This document shows positions 22,459 to 34,348 of a stretch of 64,000 nucleotides of DNA, piece after piece. The DNA lies in NCBI RefSeq assembly GCF_033118175.1, contig NC_083681.1, forward strand, positions 14,712,001 to 14,776,000. Reading direction: 5' to 3'. The translations under genes and the position numbers were made by a program. The stretch comes from Dama dama. Its lineage: Eukaryota; Chordata; Mammalia; Artiodactyla; Cervidae. The notes beneath the pieces are model-generated. The model searched no databases. It was not told the origin of the DNA and saw only the letters and a program-made list of their open reading frames with translations. The first letter of the stretch is position 1; each line of letters starts with the position of its first letter.

Positions 22459-23252
22459 CAATCTATAACCTCAGATATGCAGATGACACCACCCTTATGG
22501 CAGAAAGTGAAGAGGAACTAAAAGGTCTCTTGATGAAAGTGAAAGAGGAGAGTGAAAAAGTTGGCTTAAAACTCAACAGTCAGAAAACTAAGATCATGGC
22601 ATCTGGTTGCATCACTTCATGGGAAATAGATGGGGAAACAGTAGAAACAGTGTCAGACTTTATTTTAGGGGGCTCCAAAATCACTGCAGATGGTGATTGC
22701 AGCCATGAAATTAAAAGACACTCCTTGGAAGGAAAGTTATGACCAAACTAGACAGCATATTAAAAAGCAGAGACATTACTTTGCCAAAAAAGTTTCATCT
22801 AGTCAAGGCTATGGTGTTTCCAGTGGTCATGTATGGATGTGAGAGTTGGACTGTGAAGAAAGCTGAGTGCTGAAAAATTGATGCTTTTGAACTGTGGTGT
22901 TGGAGAAGACTCTTGAGAGTCCCTTGGACTGCAAGGAGATCCAACCAGTTCCTCCTAAAGGAAATCAGTCCTGAGTGTTCATAAGAAGGACTGATGCTGA
23001 AGCTGAAACTCCAATACTTTGGCCACCTCATGCAAAGAGTTGACTCATTGGAAAAGACCTTGATGCTTGGAGGGATTGGGGGCAGGAGGAGAAGGGGATG
23101 ACAGAGGATGAGATGGCTGGATGGCATCACCTACTTGATGGACATGAGTTTGAGTAAGCTCCAGGAGTTGGTGATGGACAGGGAGGCCTGGCATACTGTG
23201 ATTCATGGGGTCGCAAACAGTCGGACATGACTGAGAGACTGAACTGAACTGA
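22459..23252 (+). mobile_element. BovB LINE 3' end inserted in the opposite orientation
   Basis: Sense BovB beginning just before an intact YADD (22,476-22,487) and ending in GAACTGAACTGAA. It splits the minus-strand BovB between 'gaccatttccaat' and 'ttgccttgtgtcatgg', adjacent words in other BovB copies (compare 50,370-50,390). Only about 3 bp (AAT) are duplicated, so a clean target-site duplication cannot be claimed. Confidence 0.93.
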
Positions 23253-24690
23253 ATTTGCCTTGTGTCATGGACCTAACATTCCAGGTTCCTGTGTCGTATT
23301 CTTCTTACAGCATTGGACTTTCCTTCCATTACCAGTTACATCCACAAGTGGGCGTTGTTTTTGCTTTGGCTCTGTCTTCTCTTTCTTTCTTGAGTTATTT
23401 CTCCATTCTTCTCCAATAGCACATTGGGCACCTACTGCCCATTGAGGAGTTCATCTTTCAGTATCATATCTTTTTGCCTTTTCATACTGTTAAAGGGGTT
23501 CTCAAGACAGGAATACTGAAGTGGTTTGCCATTCCCTTCTCCAGTGGACCCCGTTTTGTCAGAACTCTCCACCTTGACCCTTCCATCTTGGGTGGCTCTA
23601 CATGGCATGTCTCATAGTTTCATTGAGATAGACAAGGCTGTGGTCCATGTGATCAATTTGATTAATTTTCTATGACTGTGGTTTTCATTCTGTCTGCCCT
23701 TTGATGGATAGGGATAAGAGGTTTATGGAAGCTTCCTGATGGGAAAAACTGACTGTGGGGGAAACTGGGTCTTATTCTGATGGGCAGGGTCATGTTCAGT
23801 AAATATTTAACCCTAATTTCTGTTTATGGACAGGGCTGTGTTCCCTCCCTGTTGTTTGACCTGAGACCAAACTATGGTGGAGGCAATGAAGATAATGGCC
23901 ACCTCCTTCAAAAGGTCCCATGCACAAACTGCTATACTCAGTGCCCCCGACCCTGCAGTAGGCCATCGCTGACCCACGCCTCTGCTGGAGACAGCTGGAC
24001 ACTCACAGGCAAGCCTTAGTCAGTCTCTTGTGGGGTCACTGCTCCTTTCTCCTGGGTCCTGATGTGGACAAGATTTTTGTTTGTGCCCTACAAGAGTCTG
24101 TTTCTCCAGTCCTGTGTAAGTTCTATAATCAAATCCCACCAGCCTCCAATGTCAAATTCCCTGGGAGTTCTCAGTCCCTTTGCCAGATCCACGTGTTGGG
24201 AAATTTGTTGTGGGTCCTAGAACTTTCTTAACAATGTGAGAATATATTTGGTATAATTGTTTTGCAGTTTGTGGGTTATTTGCTCGGTGGCTCTATGGTG
24301 GGGTTAATGGTGACCTCCTCCAAAACGGCTTATGCCACAGGCTGTGTGACCCAGGTATGCTGCACCCAGAGCTCCTGTCCCTGTGGCAGGCCACTGCTGA
24401 CTCGTACCCTGCAAGAGACACCCAAACACAAAGGCATGTCTGGCTCAGTCTCTGTGAGGTATCTGTGTCATGCTGTCCACAAGGTTTTGTTTGAGCCCTC
24501 TGAGCATTTTTAGCAGGTATGAGGTTTGAGTCTAAATGTGATTTCACCCCTCCTAACCATCTTGCTAGGTCTTCTCCTTTGCCCTTGTACATGGGGTATC
24601 TTTTTTGGTGGGGTCCAACATCCTCCTGTCGATGGTTGTTCAGCATTGAGTTGTAATTTTGGAGTTCTCACAGCAGAAAATGAGTGCATG
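23253..24690 (-). mobile_element. BovB LINE 5' region of the same large copy
   Basis: It continues the outer element with the segment upstream of the endonuclease ('catggacctaacattccagg', 'ccacaagtgggcgttg', 'gtggtttgccattcccttctccag') and then a GC-richer 5' region ('ggaggcaatgaagataatggcc', 'gcccccgaccctgcag', 'ggcaggccactgctgac'), which I recognise as the long 5' part of full-length BovB. With 19,690-22,458 this gives about 4.2 kb of one element. Short frames of 60-117 codons here have no known function. Confidence 0.82.
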
Positions 24691-24754
24691 TCCATCATCT
24701 TGTGTGGGGTTGCAAAAAGTCAAATATGACTGAAAAACTAACACTTCATTTCAC

Positions 24755-24948
24755 TCAGGTAATGAATTCACCTGCCAAAGAAGGAGACACAGGAGATGTG
24801 AGTTTGATCACTGTGTCAGGAATTTTTCCTGAAAGAGGAAATGGTTACTCACTCCAGTATTCTTGCCTGGAAAATCCCACAAACAGAGGATCATGGTGGG
24901 TTACAGTTCATGGTGCCACAAAGAGTCAGGCATGACTTAGCAACTTAA
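24755..24948 (+). mobile_element. Bov-tA/CHR-2-type SINE
   Basis: Head remnant 'tcactcaggtaatgaattcac', 'gaaggagacacaggagatgtg' and body 'ccagtattcttgcctggaaa', 'gtgccacaaagagtcaggc', ending 'cttaacacatacatac'. A partial SINE tail-like scrap ('gggttgcaaaaagtcaaat...aactaacac') precedes it at 24,705-24,745. Confidence 0.88.
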
Positions 24949-24969
24949 CACATACATACCCATACATTT

Positions 24970-25135
24970 TGAAAAATGTAATTTTCTTTATTTAATCTCT
25001 CAAAATCCCAATTTTATTATTGTCAAAAAGCCTTGTAAAAAATACCAAAGCTAAAATTAGTGAAATGAGGATTTGAAACACAATTTATTTGACTCCAAAG
25101 TCTAGGTTATCAACTACTATCAAAAGAGTGTGCTT
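24970..25135 (-). mobile_element. MIR SINE remnant
   Basis: 'gaaatgaggatttgaaacac...tttgactccaaagtctagg' follows the antisense MIR core ('gggatttgaacccaggtctg...gactccaaagcc'). Ancient and decayed, and predates the BovB insertions on both sides. Confidence 0.55.
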
Positions 25136-25221
25136 CAAGTCTATGTTATTAAAGGAATACATATAGATTTTAGTATCAAAGGAAAGGAGGTATTACTGTA
25201 TATTCGAGATTAGGAATACAA

Positions 25222-25922
25222 AATTTTGATTATATATGCTAAAGCCTTTGACTGTGTGGATCACAACAAACTGTGGAAAATTCTTAAAGAGATAAGAGTA
25301 CAAGACCACTTTACCTGCCTCCTGAGAAAGCTCTATGCAGGTCAGAAGCAACAGTTAGAACCAGACATGAAACAACAGACTAGTTCAAAGTTGGAAAAGG
25401 AGTATGACAAGGATGTATATTGTCATCCTGTGGTTTATTTAATTTACATGCAGAGTACATCATGTGAAATGCCAGGCTGGATGAAGCTCAAGCTGTAATC
25501 AAATCTGTTAGGAAACATGGCAACAACCTCAGATACACAGATGATACCACTCTAATGGCAGAAAGTGAAGAAACTAGACGTGTTCATAATGAGGTAAAAG
25601 AGGAAAGTGAAAAACCTGACCTGAAACTCAACATTAAACAAACTAAGATCGTGCCATCCAGTCCCAGCACTTCATAGCAAATAGAAGGGGAAAAACTGGA
25701 AGCAGTGACACATTTTATTTTCTTGAGTTCCAAAATCACTGTGGAAGGTGACTACAGCAAAGAAATTTTTAAAAATTCTTTCTTCTTGAAAGGAGAGCTA
25801 TGACAAACCTAGATAGCATATTAAAGGGTACATTACTTTGCCAACAAAAGCCTGTATAGTCAAAGCTATGATTTTTCCATTAGTCATGTACAGATGTGAG
25901 AATTGGGCCATAAAGAAGGCTG
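25222..25922 (+). mobile_element. BovB LINE (outer copy, 5' part)
   Basis: Sense BovB starting just before RT motif A (YAKAFDCVDHNKLWK) and running to 'ccataaagaaggctg'. The YADD box reads YTDD (25,534-25,545). It is interrupted by a minus-strand BovB and resumes at 27,197. Confidence 0.93.
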
Positions 25923-27196
25923 TTGTTGCTCATTCATTAACTTGTGTCTCTTTATAACTCCATGAACTTCAGCACACCAGGATTCCCTGTCCTTCACTAT
26001 CTCCTGGAGTTTGCTCAAACTCATGTCCATAGAGATGATGATGCCACCCAACCATCTCATCCTCAATCACTCCCTTCTTCTCTTGCCCTCAACCTTTCCC
26101 AGCATTGGGGGCTTTTCCAGTGAGTCAGCCCTTTACATCAGATGGCCAATATAATGCTGTCCAAGGGACTCTCAAGGGTATTCTCTAGCCCCACTGTCCT
26201 AAAGCATCAGTTCTTTGGTGCTTAACCTTCTCTAGGGTACAGCAAAAGCTGATGTCTCTGCTTTTTATTACACTATCTAGATTTGTCAAAGCTATTCTTC
26301 CAAGGAGCAAGCACCTTTTAATTCCATGGCTGCAGCCACCCACCATCCACAGTGATTTTGGAGACCAAGTAAATGAAATCTGACACTGTTTCTATGTTTT
26401 ACCCATCTATTTGCCATAAAGTGATAGGACCAGATGCCATGATCTTCATTTTTTGAATGTTGAGTTTTAAGGCAGTGTTTTCATTTTTCTCTTTCACCTT
26501 CATCAAGAGGCTCTTTAGCTCCTCTTCACTTTCTGCCATTAAAGTGGTGTCATCTGCATATTTGAGGTTATTGCTATTTCTCCCAGCAATTTTGATTTCA
26601 GCTTGTGCTTCATCCAGCCTGGCATGTCATATGATGTACTCTGCATATAATAAGCATGGTGATAGTATACAGCCTCGATGAACTCCTTTCCCAACTTTGA
26701 ACCAGTCCGTGGTTCCCTGTCCAGTTTTAACTACTGCTTCTTGCCCTGCATACAGGTTTCTCAGGAGGCAGGTAATATGGTAATGTTTTCCCAACTCATT
26801 AAAAATATTCTACAGTTTTTTTGTGATCCAGACATTCAAAGGCTTTAGTCTAGTCAATGAAGCAGAAGTTGATTTTTTTTTTTTAATTCCTTTGAATTTT
26901 CTATGATTCAGCATATGTTGGCAATTTGATCTCTGGTTCCTCTGCCTTTTCTAAATCCAGCTTGTACATCAGGAAGTCCTCAGTTCACATACTCCTGAAG
27001 CCTAGATGAAAGATTTTGAGCATAATCTTGCTGGCATACGAAATGAGTGTAATTGTGTGGTAATTTGAACTTTCTCTGGCATTGCTTTTCTTTGGAATTG
27101 GAAAGATAACTGAGCTCTCCCAGTCTTGTGGCCACTGCTGAGTTTTCCAAATTTGCTGGCATAATGAGTGCAGCACTATAACATCATCATCTTTTA
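25923..27196 (-). mobile_element. BovB LINE nested in BovB (inner copy)
   Basis: Antisense BovB from its 3' terminal variant ('gttgctcattcattaacttg') through the RT, with YADD intact on the minus strand (26,549-26,560), to the block before motif A. Target-site duplications AAAGAAGGCTG (25,912-25,922) and AAAGAAGACTG (27,197-27,207), 10 of 11 identical, bracket it exactly. Confidence 0.95.
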
Positions 27197-27545
27197 AAAG
27201 AAGACTGAATGCCAGAGAATTAATGCTTTTTAATTGTGGTGCTCCTGAGAGTCCCTTGAACAGCAAAGATCAAACCAGTCAATCCAAAAGGAAATCAACC
27301 CTGAATATTCATTGTAAGTACTGGTGCTGAAGCTGAAGCTCCAGTACTTTGACCACCTGATGCAAAGGGCCAACTCATTGGAGAAGATCCTGATTCTGGG
27401 AAAGATTGAGGATGAGACGGTTAGATAACATCACTGACTCAATGGACATGAATTTGAGAAAACTCCCTGAGATCTTGGATGACAAAGGAGCATGGTCTGC
27501 TACAGTCCGTGGGCTCCAAAAGAGTTGGACCTGACTTCGACTGAA
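27197..27545 (+). mobile_element. BovB LINE (outer copy, 3' part)
   Basis: Continuation of the outer element from the YGCESWTVKK-equivalent position to the 3' terminus ('gacttcgactgaataatga'). It is diverged, with deletions in the LWCWRR segment. Confidence 0.9.
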
Positions 27546-28315
27546 TAATGAAACAACTGTTAAGTTATTTGTGTTTATCTAATATCAAATTTAACTGAAA
27601 ATCACTAAATTGGTAACTCCAACTATACTTCTTCCAATGCTGAAAACAGTAACTTACATAAAGTAAGAACTTAGTAAATATTTGCTTTACAAATACAAAA
27701 ATGTATTATGTGGCCAGCAATGGTTGAGCAACATTAAAGCATTCTTGGGAGAAACTAATGTGTATCCCTTAGGGGTTAAACAGAGCATGTACATCTAAGA
27801 ATCTGATGCCTCTATATTAGAGAAATTTCTCTACCTTAGAGAAATCTAAGGCAAGCCGAGTTAAAGTATATAGAATCTACATTATGAAGAAAGATTAGTA
27901 GTCAGATAAGTTACTCTCTTCTATCTCTGTCAGAGCAAGAGTGCCAGAAATTTCTCAGGAGAAACTGTCTGGTTCATTCAATCTTGGAACCTTAGCCAGA
28001 AAGGTTGTGTATTATGATAAAAGGAACACTCAGCCATTTTACCTATGTTCATCAACATCATTATGTTCATCAATAAGTTTACCAGTGGGCAGATAAGGAA
28101 GGAATATAAGAGGCAGTCATAGCAAAGCATTTGTCAGAAAAATATCAGTCAAAGCAAGAAGCTTGAAATTCACTTGTTCCTCATGAAAGAGCCAGTATTT
28201 TAAGTCTGGCCATGACAATGGACAGTTATAACTGGATTACAACCATATGAATCATTTAAATATTACCTCCCTTTATCTAATCTTTCGTGACTCTATGTCA
28301 TAATCAAAGGCTGTT
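27546..28315. other. Low-repeat intergenic DNA
   Basis: No gene recognised. 'aagtaagaacttagtaaatatttg' at about 27,660-27,690 is reminiscent of an MIR/L2 tail. A small inverted motif (TCTCTACCTTAGAGA region) occurs near 27,820-27,850. Confidence 0.45.
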
Positions 28316-28490
28316 ATTCTGTTGCTAAGTCATGTCCAACTCTTTGTGATCCAACCACAAAGGCTGCACCGTGTCAGTCTTCCTTCCCTGTCCTTCACCA
28401 TCTCCTGGAGCTTGCTCAAACTCATGTCCATAGAGTTGATGATGCCATCCAACCATTTCATCCTCATCCTCTGTCACTTCCTTCTCAGGA
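28316..28490 (-). mobile_element. BovB 3' end fragment
   Basis: Antisense BovB 3' terminus only: 'ctgttgctaagtcatgtcc', 'cctgtccttcaccatctcctgg', 'tgatgccatccaaccatttc'. About 175 bp, extremely 5'-truncated. Confidence 0.88.
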
Positions 28491-29603
28491 AACAAAACAG
28501 GGAGTATATCAAGGAAGACATAAAGAAGAAATACACCCTCACTTCAATGTTATAAGTTCCTGGTCTGCAAATCAAAATAAAGCTTAAAGGAGAAAAATCA
28601 CTTTGACTTGAATATAAGAATGAAATTTAAAAAAAATTTTAAATATAATTTTACCACTGCACATGTGAAATGTCATCATAATCTACTAATTCAAAACTGA
28701 GATTATTATATAATAATATTAAATGATACATTAAAACTGAGTGACTAAAACATGAAAACTTGTGAAAGTTTTATTTTATGGATGAATAATTGAGAATACG
28801 GTTGTAGAAAAAGTTAAAGCTCTTCCTTGTATTTCAATGAGTTTGAAACAGTCACTATTAATTAATAACTTTGGTAATGATGTGGAAGAGTGAGAGGAAA
28901 GTGAAAAACAGGATAATTAATATTGAAAAATAAATGAAAAAGAACTTGAACATATCTGTTCAAGGAAGCTTAACTGTAATTCAAGCACTGTACATTCTAT
29001 CAGAGTACAAGATGCACAAAACACCACACTAGCATTTAGGAAGTTTAAATATAATTATAATACAGATAAACTGTTCTCACAGGGCAGTTAAAATGACAGA
29101 AAAGTATAATTATAGTTTAAGGAAGCAATAGATAAGGTATTATAAAGATATACATAGTTAATTGCTAGATTACTTGTACAGACCATGAGTAGTTTTGCAG
29201 ACAGGAATATAAATTAGGCCATGGTAGATAAGGAATATTATGAGAATGTGAGATTTTTAAATGTATAATTAGTGATAAAATTATTTTAATAGATGGCATA
29301 AAGAGGAATAACATCTCACATACTGTAACAATATTGTAATTCAACTATTAAATTAAATTAAATCTCAATTAAAAATAAAGAGAAAAAGGATAAAGTAGAA
29401 GATGTCATTAAGGACAATGAGATCTCTTCTTTACAGCAGATCAACAAATTAGTCTGAACAACTGTCCCACTTCAAAAAATAAATAAGAAAAATAAAACTA
29501 AATGATGAATAAGTTACCAAAAATATGTTTAAGTACATCATGAAATCTTTCAGAAAATCGGGGAACTCAAAGCAGGCCAAAAATTTTAACCACCATGAAC
29601 CTA
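28491..29603. other. AT-rich intergenic DNA
   Basis: No gene or confident repeat over about 1.1 kb. A segment near 29,320-29,390 ('caatattgtaattcaactat...aattaaaaataaag') looks like a worn L1 3' tail in plus orientation; low confidence. Confidence 0.4.
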
Positions 29604-31697
29604 AATTTGTAAATATATATACTACATCTTCTTTGTCCATTCATTATTTAAGGGACATGTGTTGCTTTCAAATCATATTCATTATAAATAACGGTGTTGC
29701 AAACATTGGGTGCATGTATCTTTTTGAATTACTGTGTTCATTTTTTTCTGAATGTATATCCAAGAGTAGAATTGCTGAATCAAATGGTAGTTCTATTTTT
29801 AGTTTTTTTGTGGATCCTCCATGCTGCTATCCATAGTGGCCACACCAATTTAAATCCCACCAACAGTGTTCTAGCATTTTCTTTTCTCCAAATCTTAGCC
29901 AGCACTCCTAATTTATAGACCTTTTGATGATAGTAATTTTGGCAGATAGAAGGTGATATCTCAGTGTGTTTTTGATTTGTATTCCTCTGATGAAGTGGTG
30001 TTGAACACTATCATGTGCTTGTTGACTATGTGTTGTATCTTCTTTGGAAAGGTATTATTCTAGTCTTTGGCCCATTTTTTTAAATTGTTGTTGTTATTGT
30101 TGTTGATATTCAGTTACATGAGCTATTTATGCATATTGGATATTAATCCTGTATTGGTCATATGATTTAATTTTTTTTTTTTTCATTCAGTAGGTTGTCT
30201 TTGTGTTTGACCACTGGTTTCCTTTACTGCGAAGTAGTTTTCAAGTTTAACTGGTCTCATTTGTTTAATTTTGCTTTTCTTTCTTTTGCCCTAGAAAACA
30301 AATCCAAAAAATTGGCTACAGTTTGTATCAAAGATGGTTGCCCATGTTCTCTCATGGGAGCTTTATGCTTTCCATTCTTACATTCAAGTCTTTAACCCAT
30401 TATGAGTTTACTGTTGCAAATGGTATGAGAAAATGTTGAATTTCTTTCTTTACATGTAGTTGTCCAGTTTTCAAGGCAGCAATTATTCCCGGCACCACTT
30501 ATTAAAGAGATTATCTTTTCCCCATGTATACTTTAGCTTCTTTTGTCACAAATTAATTGACCATAAGTGAATACATTTTGAGACTCTCCTTTCTATTTCA
30601 TTGATCTATGTGTTTGTTTTTGTGTCAGTACCATGCTGGTTTCATTACTGTAGTTTTATGGCATAGTCTGAAGTCAGAGAGCATGATATATAGAGTTTTG
30701 TTGCTTTTGAACAATTGCTTTGGCAATTTGGGGTCTTTTTGTCCCATATAAATTTTAGGATTATTTCAATTCTGTGAAAATATCATGGATTTTTTTCATG
30801 GATATTTTTATATAAATTGCATTATATCTATAAAATGCTTTAGATACTATGGATATTTTTACAATATTAATACTTCCAATCCATGAACATCTGTTTGTAT
30901 TATTTTCCATCTCTTTGTATTAGTTTCACATTCTCTCATCAACATTTTACAGAGTATAAGTTTTTCACATCCATAGCTAAGTTTTTTAGTAAGCACTTTA
31001 TTCTTTTTGATGTGACTTTAAATGGAATTGTTTTCTTGCTTTCTCTTTCTGAAGCTCATTATTAGAGTACAGAAAAGCAATAGATTTCTATATATTGATC
31101 TTATATCCTGCAATAGTACTGAATGTGTTTCTTAGTTCTAATAGTGCTTTGATAGAGATAGGATTTTCTGCATAGAGTATCACATCTTCTGCAAATAGTG
31201 ATAGTTTTACTTCTTTCCTTTCAAATTTGGTATCTTTTTTTGCTCTCTTGTGATGGCTAGGACATACATTATTATGTTAAATGGAAGTGTTGTAAGAGAA
31301 GGCATCATTTTTCCTGATATTTGAGAAAACACTTTCTGCTTTTCATCATAATGTATCATGATAACTGTGGGCTTGCCATAAACGGCCTTTACTGTGTTGA
31401 GATATGTTTCTTCTAGACCAACTTTGATGAGAGTTTTATTGTGAACGGATGCTGAATCTTACTGAAAGATATTTTTCCTCTATAGAGATGATCATGTGAT
31501 TTTTATCCTTCCTTTTGTTAATGTGGTGTATCACATTGACTGGTTTGTGAATATTGAACTTTATGTTCTTGCATCCCTAAAATAAATCCCATTTGATCTT
31601 AGTGTATGATCTTTGGTTATATATTGCTGAATTCAATTTGCTCATATTTCATTGAGGACTTTTGATTTAGATTGATCGGACATATTAGCATTATATG
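29604..31697 (-). mobile_element. L1 LINE, ORF2 C-terminal and RT region (antisense)
   Basis: It matches antisense L1 almost continuously: 'gtgcatgtatctttttgaat', 'gtggccacaccaatttaaatc', 'tgtccagttttcaaggcag', 'caccacttattaaagag' and 'gtaccatgctggtttcatta'. The L1 3' UTR is absent to the left, so the 3' tip is deleted. The element continues at 32,114, 33,151 and 36,142. The frame is fully broken. Confidence 0.92.
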
Positions 31698-32031
31698 GGA
31701 TTCCTGGTAGCTCAGCTGGAAAAGAATCCACCTTCAATGTAGAAGACCCTGGTTCCATTCCTGGGTCAGGAAGATCCCCTGGAGAAAAGATAAGCTACCA
31801 ACTCCAATATTCTGTCTTCCCTGGTGGCTCAGATGGTGAAGAATCCTCCTGCAATGTGGGAGACATGGGTTCAATCCCTGGGTTGGGAAGATCCCCTGGA
31901 GGAGGTCATGGCAACCCACTCCAGTATTCTTGCCTGGAGCATCCCCCTGAATAGAGGAGACTAGTGAGTAACAGTCCTTAAAGTCACAAAGAGTCAGACA
32001 TGACTGAGAGACTAAGCTAAGCACAGCACAC
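31698..32031 (+). mobile_element. Double-headed tRNA-Glu SINE
   Basis: A partial tRNA head and linker (31,698-31,812) is followed directly by a second, complete head plus body (31,815-32,031). Flanks ATTAGCATTATATG (31,684-31,697) and ATTAGCCTTATATG (32,032-32,045) form a 14-bp target-site duplication with one mismatch, showing that the two-head unit inserted as one piece. Confidence 0.93.
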
Positions 32032-32039
32032 ATTAGCCT

Positions 32040-32043
<4 letters not shown>

Positions 32044-32079
<36 letters not shown>

Positions 32080-32113
32080 TATGTGTGTGTGTGTGTGTGT
32101 GTATGTGTGTGTG
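32044..32113. repeat. Interrupted (TG)n microsatellite, about 70 bp
   Basis: TG runs broken by TATG at three places and ending in GCGCC. It lies just beyond the SINE target-site duplication, so it belongs to the host L1 and not to the SINE tail. Confidence 0.93.
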
Positions 32114-32424
32114 CGCCTCCCACTGACTTCAGTATCAGGGTAACTAGTTTTGTAGAATAAATTTGAGTGTTCATCCTCTGCAAATTTTCGGAGTAGTTTG
32201 AGAAAGACAGGTATTAGCTTTTATTTATATGTTTGGTAGAATACCTCTGTGAAGCCTTCTGATCCTCGTCTTTTGTTTGCTGTGGGTTTTGAAATTACAC
32301 ATTCAACTTTCCTATTAGATATAGTTAGTTCAGATTATCTATTTCTTTCTGATTCATTCTTAGCAGGCTGTATGTTTCTAGAAATACATCTATTTCTTCC
32401 AATTGATTGGCATACAACTGTACA
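32114..32424 (-). mobile_element. L1 LINE, RT region (continuation)
   Basis: 'cagtatcagggtaactag', 'agtttgagaaagacaggtattagc' and 'tctatttcttccaattgattgg' continue antisense ORF2 after the SINE. Confidence 0.9.
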
Positions 32425-33150
32425 TCAGTTCAGTCGCTCAGTCGTATCTGACTCTTTGTGACCCCATGAATCGCAGCACGCCAGGCCTCCCTGTCCATCA
32501 CCAACTCCCGGAGTTCACTCACACTCATGTCCATTGAGTTGGTGATGCCATCCAGCCATCTCATATTCTGTCGTCCCCTTCTCCTCCTGCCCCCAATTCC
32601 TCCAAGCATCAGGATATTTTCCAATGAGTCAACTCTTCTCATGAGGTGGCCAAAGTATTGGAGTTTCAGCTTCAGCATCAGTCCTTCCAGTGAACACCCG
32701 GGACTGATCTCCTTTAGGATGGACTGGTTGGATCTCCTTGCAGTCCAAGGGACTCTCAAGAGTCTTCTCCAGCACCATAGTTCAAAAGCATAAATTTTTC
32801 GGTGCTCAGCTTTCTTCACAGTCCAGCTCTCACATCCACACATGATCACTGGAAAAACCATAGCCTTGACTAGATGAAACTTTTTTGGCAAAGTAATGTC
32901 TCTGCTTTTTAATATGCTATCTAGGTAGGTCATAATTTTCCTTCCAAGGAATAAGCGTCTTTTAATTTCATGGCTTCAATCACCATTTACAGTGATTTTG
33001 GAGCCCAAAAAAATAAAGTCTGACACTGTTTCCACTGTTTCCCCACCTATTTGCCGTGAAGTGATGGAACCAGATGCCATGATCTTAGTTTTCTGAATGT
33101 TGAGTTCTAAGTCAATTTTTCACCCTCCCCTTTCACTTTCATCAAGAGGC
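32425..33150 (-). mobile_element. BovB LINE inserted in L1, 3' portion
   Basis: Antisense BovB from 'tcagttcagtcgctcagtcg' to 'tttcactttcatcaagaggc'. A 167-codon uninterrupted minus-strand frame (32,430-32,933) spans the C-terminal BovB region, with YGCESWTVKK changed to MCGCESWTVKK, LWCWRRLLRVPW and the basic GRRRRGR patch, down to the end. It lacks endonuclease and RT and is only a remnant. Confidence 0.94.
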
Positions 33151-34348
33151 ATAGTATTCTCTTATTTTGTTTCTCTATTATATCTACTGTTATATTTTTT
33201 TTCTTTTATTTATTTTATTTGGGTCCTCTCTCTCTTCCTGGTGAGTGTAGCTAAAATTTTATCAAATTTCTTTATATTAAAAAAAAAAAAAACTAAAAAA
33301 TAAAACTCTTGGTTTTATTGATTTCTTTTTTCTTCTTCTTCTTCTTTTTTTTTTTTTTTTTTTTTTGGTCTATTTTCTTTCCTCTCTTAACTGTATTGTT
33401 TCTTCCCTCACGCTACTTTTGGACTTTTTTGTTGTTGTTGTTGTTCTTTTCCTAATTATTTTAGGTGGCAGGCTAGATCATTTATTCAAACGATCTCCCC
33501 GTCTAGTGGGAGCATTCCTTTTCTACTGATTCTTGTTACAGTCTTTTCCACTTAGAGAAGAGTTTTAACATTTTTTTTAGTGTGGGATTCATATTGAGGA
33601 ACTCTCAGTTTTTTCTTATCTGAGAACTTCTTTATCTGCTTAAATTTTAAGTGATAATTTTATTGGATGGAGTAGCCTGGTCTGCAGGGTATATATATAT
33701 ATATTTTTGTTTGTTTGTTTGTTTTCCTTTTAGTACCTTGAATATATGAGGCCACTCCCTTCTGACCTACAAAATTTCTGCAGAAAAACCAGCTGATAGC
33801 CTTGTGATGGTTCCTTAGTAAATGTTCATTGCACTTCTCTTGCAGATATTAGAATTTGTTCTATGTCTTTAAACTTTGTCATTTTAGTTATGATATGCTT
33901 TGTCATAGGTCTGTTTGGTTTCATTTGGAGCCCCTGTGCTTCCTGTATCTGGATATCTGTTTCCTTCTTCCACTTTAGGAAGTTTTCAGCCATAATTTCA
34001 TCAAATAATTTTCAACTCCTTCCTTTATATCTTGTATTTTGGGAACACTTATAAATGTAAATATTGATATATATGATGCTGTTCCAGAGAGTCTATAAAC
34101 TGTTCTTATTTTTCAAATTTGGTGTTCTTTTTGTTGTTCCAATTGGATGATTTCCATTATTCTATCACCCAGATAATGCATGTATTTTTCCATATCACAT
34201 AGTCTGTTGTTAATCCCTTCTAGTGTGCATTTCATTTCTGTTATGGCATTCTTCAGTTCTGCTTGGTTCTCATCTTTTTTGTGTGTTTTGTAATTCCTTG
34301 TTAGAATTCTCACTGTGTTCCTCTAATCTTTTCCCAGTTAGCATTCTT
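33151..34348 (-). mobile_element. L1 LINE, RT N-terminal scrap then ORF1 C-terminal part
   Basis: 33,151-33,480 continues antisense ORF2 ('ttatttgggtcctctctctc', 'cttggttttattgatttc'). From about 33,590 the match is to antisense ORF1: 'ccactcccttctgacctac', 'cagaaaaaccagctgatagcc'. The minus-strand frame 34,113-34,313 encodes an ORF1 coiled-coil segment (ELKNAITEMKCTLEGINNRL). The ORF2 endonuclease region between them is deleted. T-rich, TTC and GTTT tracts lie at 33,329-33,366 and 33,700-33,722. Confidence 0.85.

Noticed and set aside
23690..24650. GC-richer interval as an unknown gene or promoter
   Set aside because: Its phrases match the long 5' region of BovB and it directly extends a BovB; frames of 60-117 codons lack motifs.
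31734..32183. 149-codon minus-strand open frame with a TH-repeat
   Set aside because: Antisense of a SINE plus the TG microsatellite; no protein family and clear repeat boundaries.
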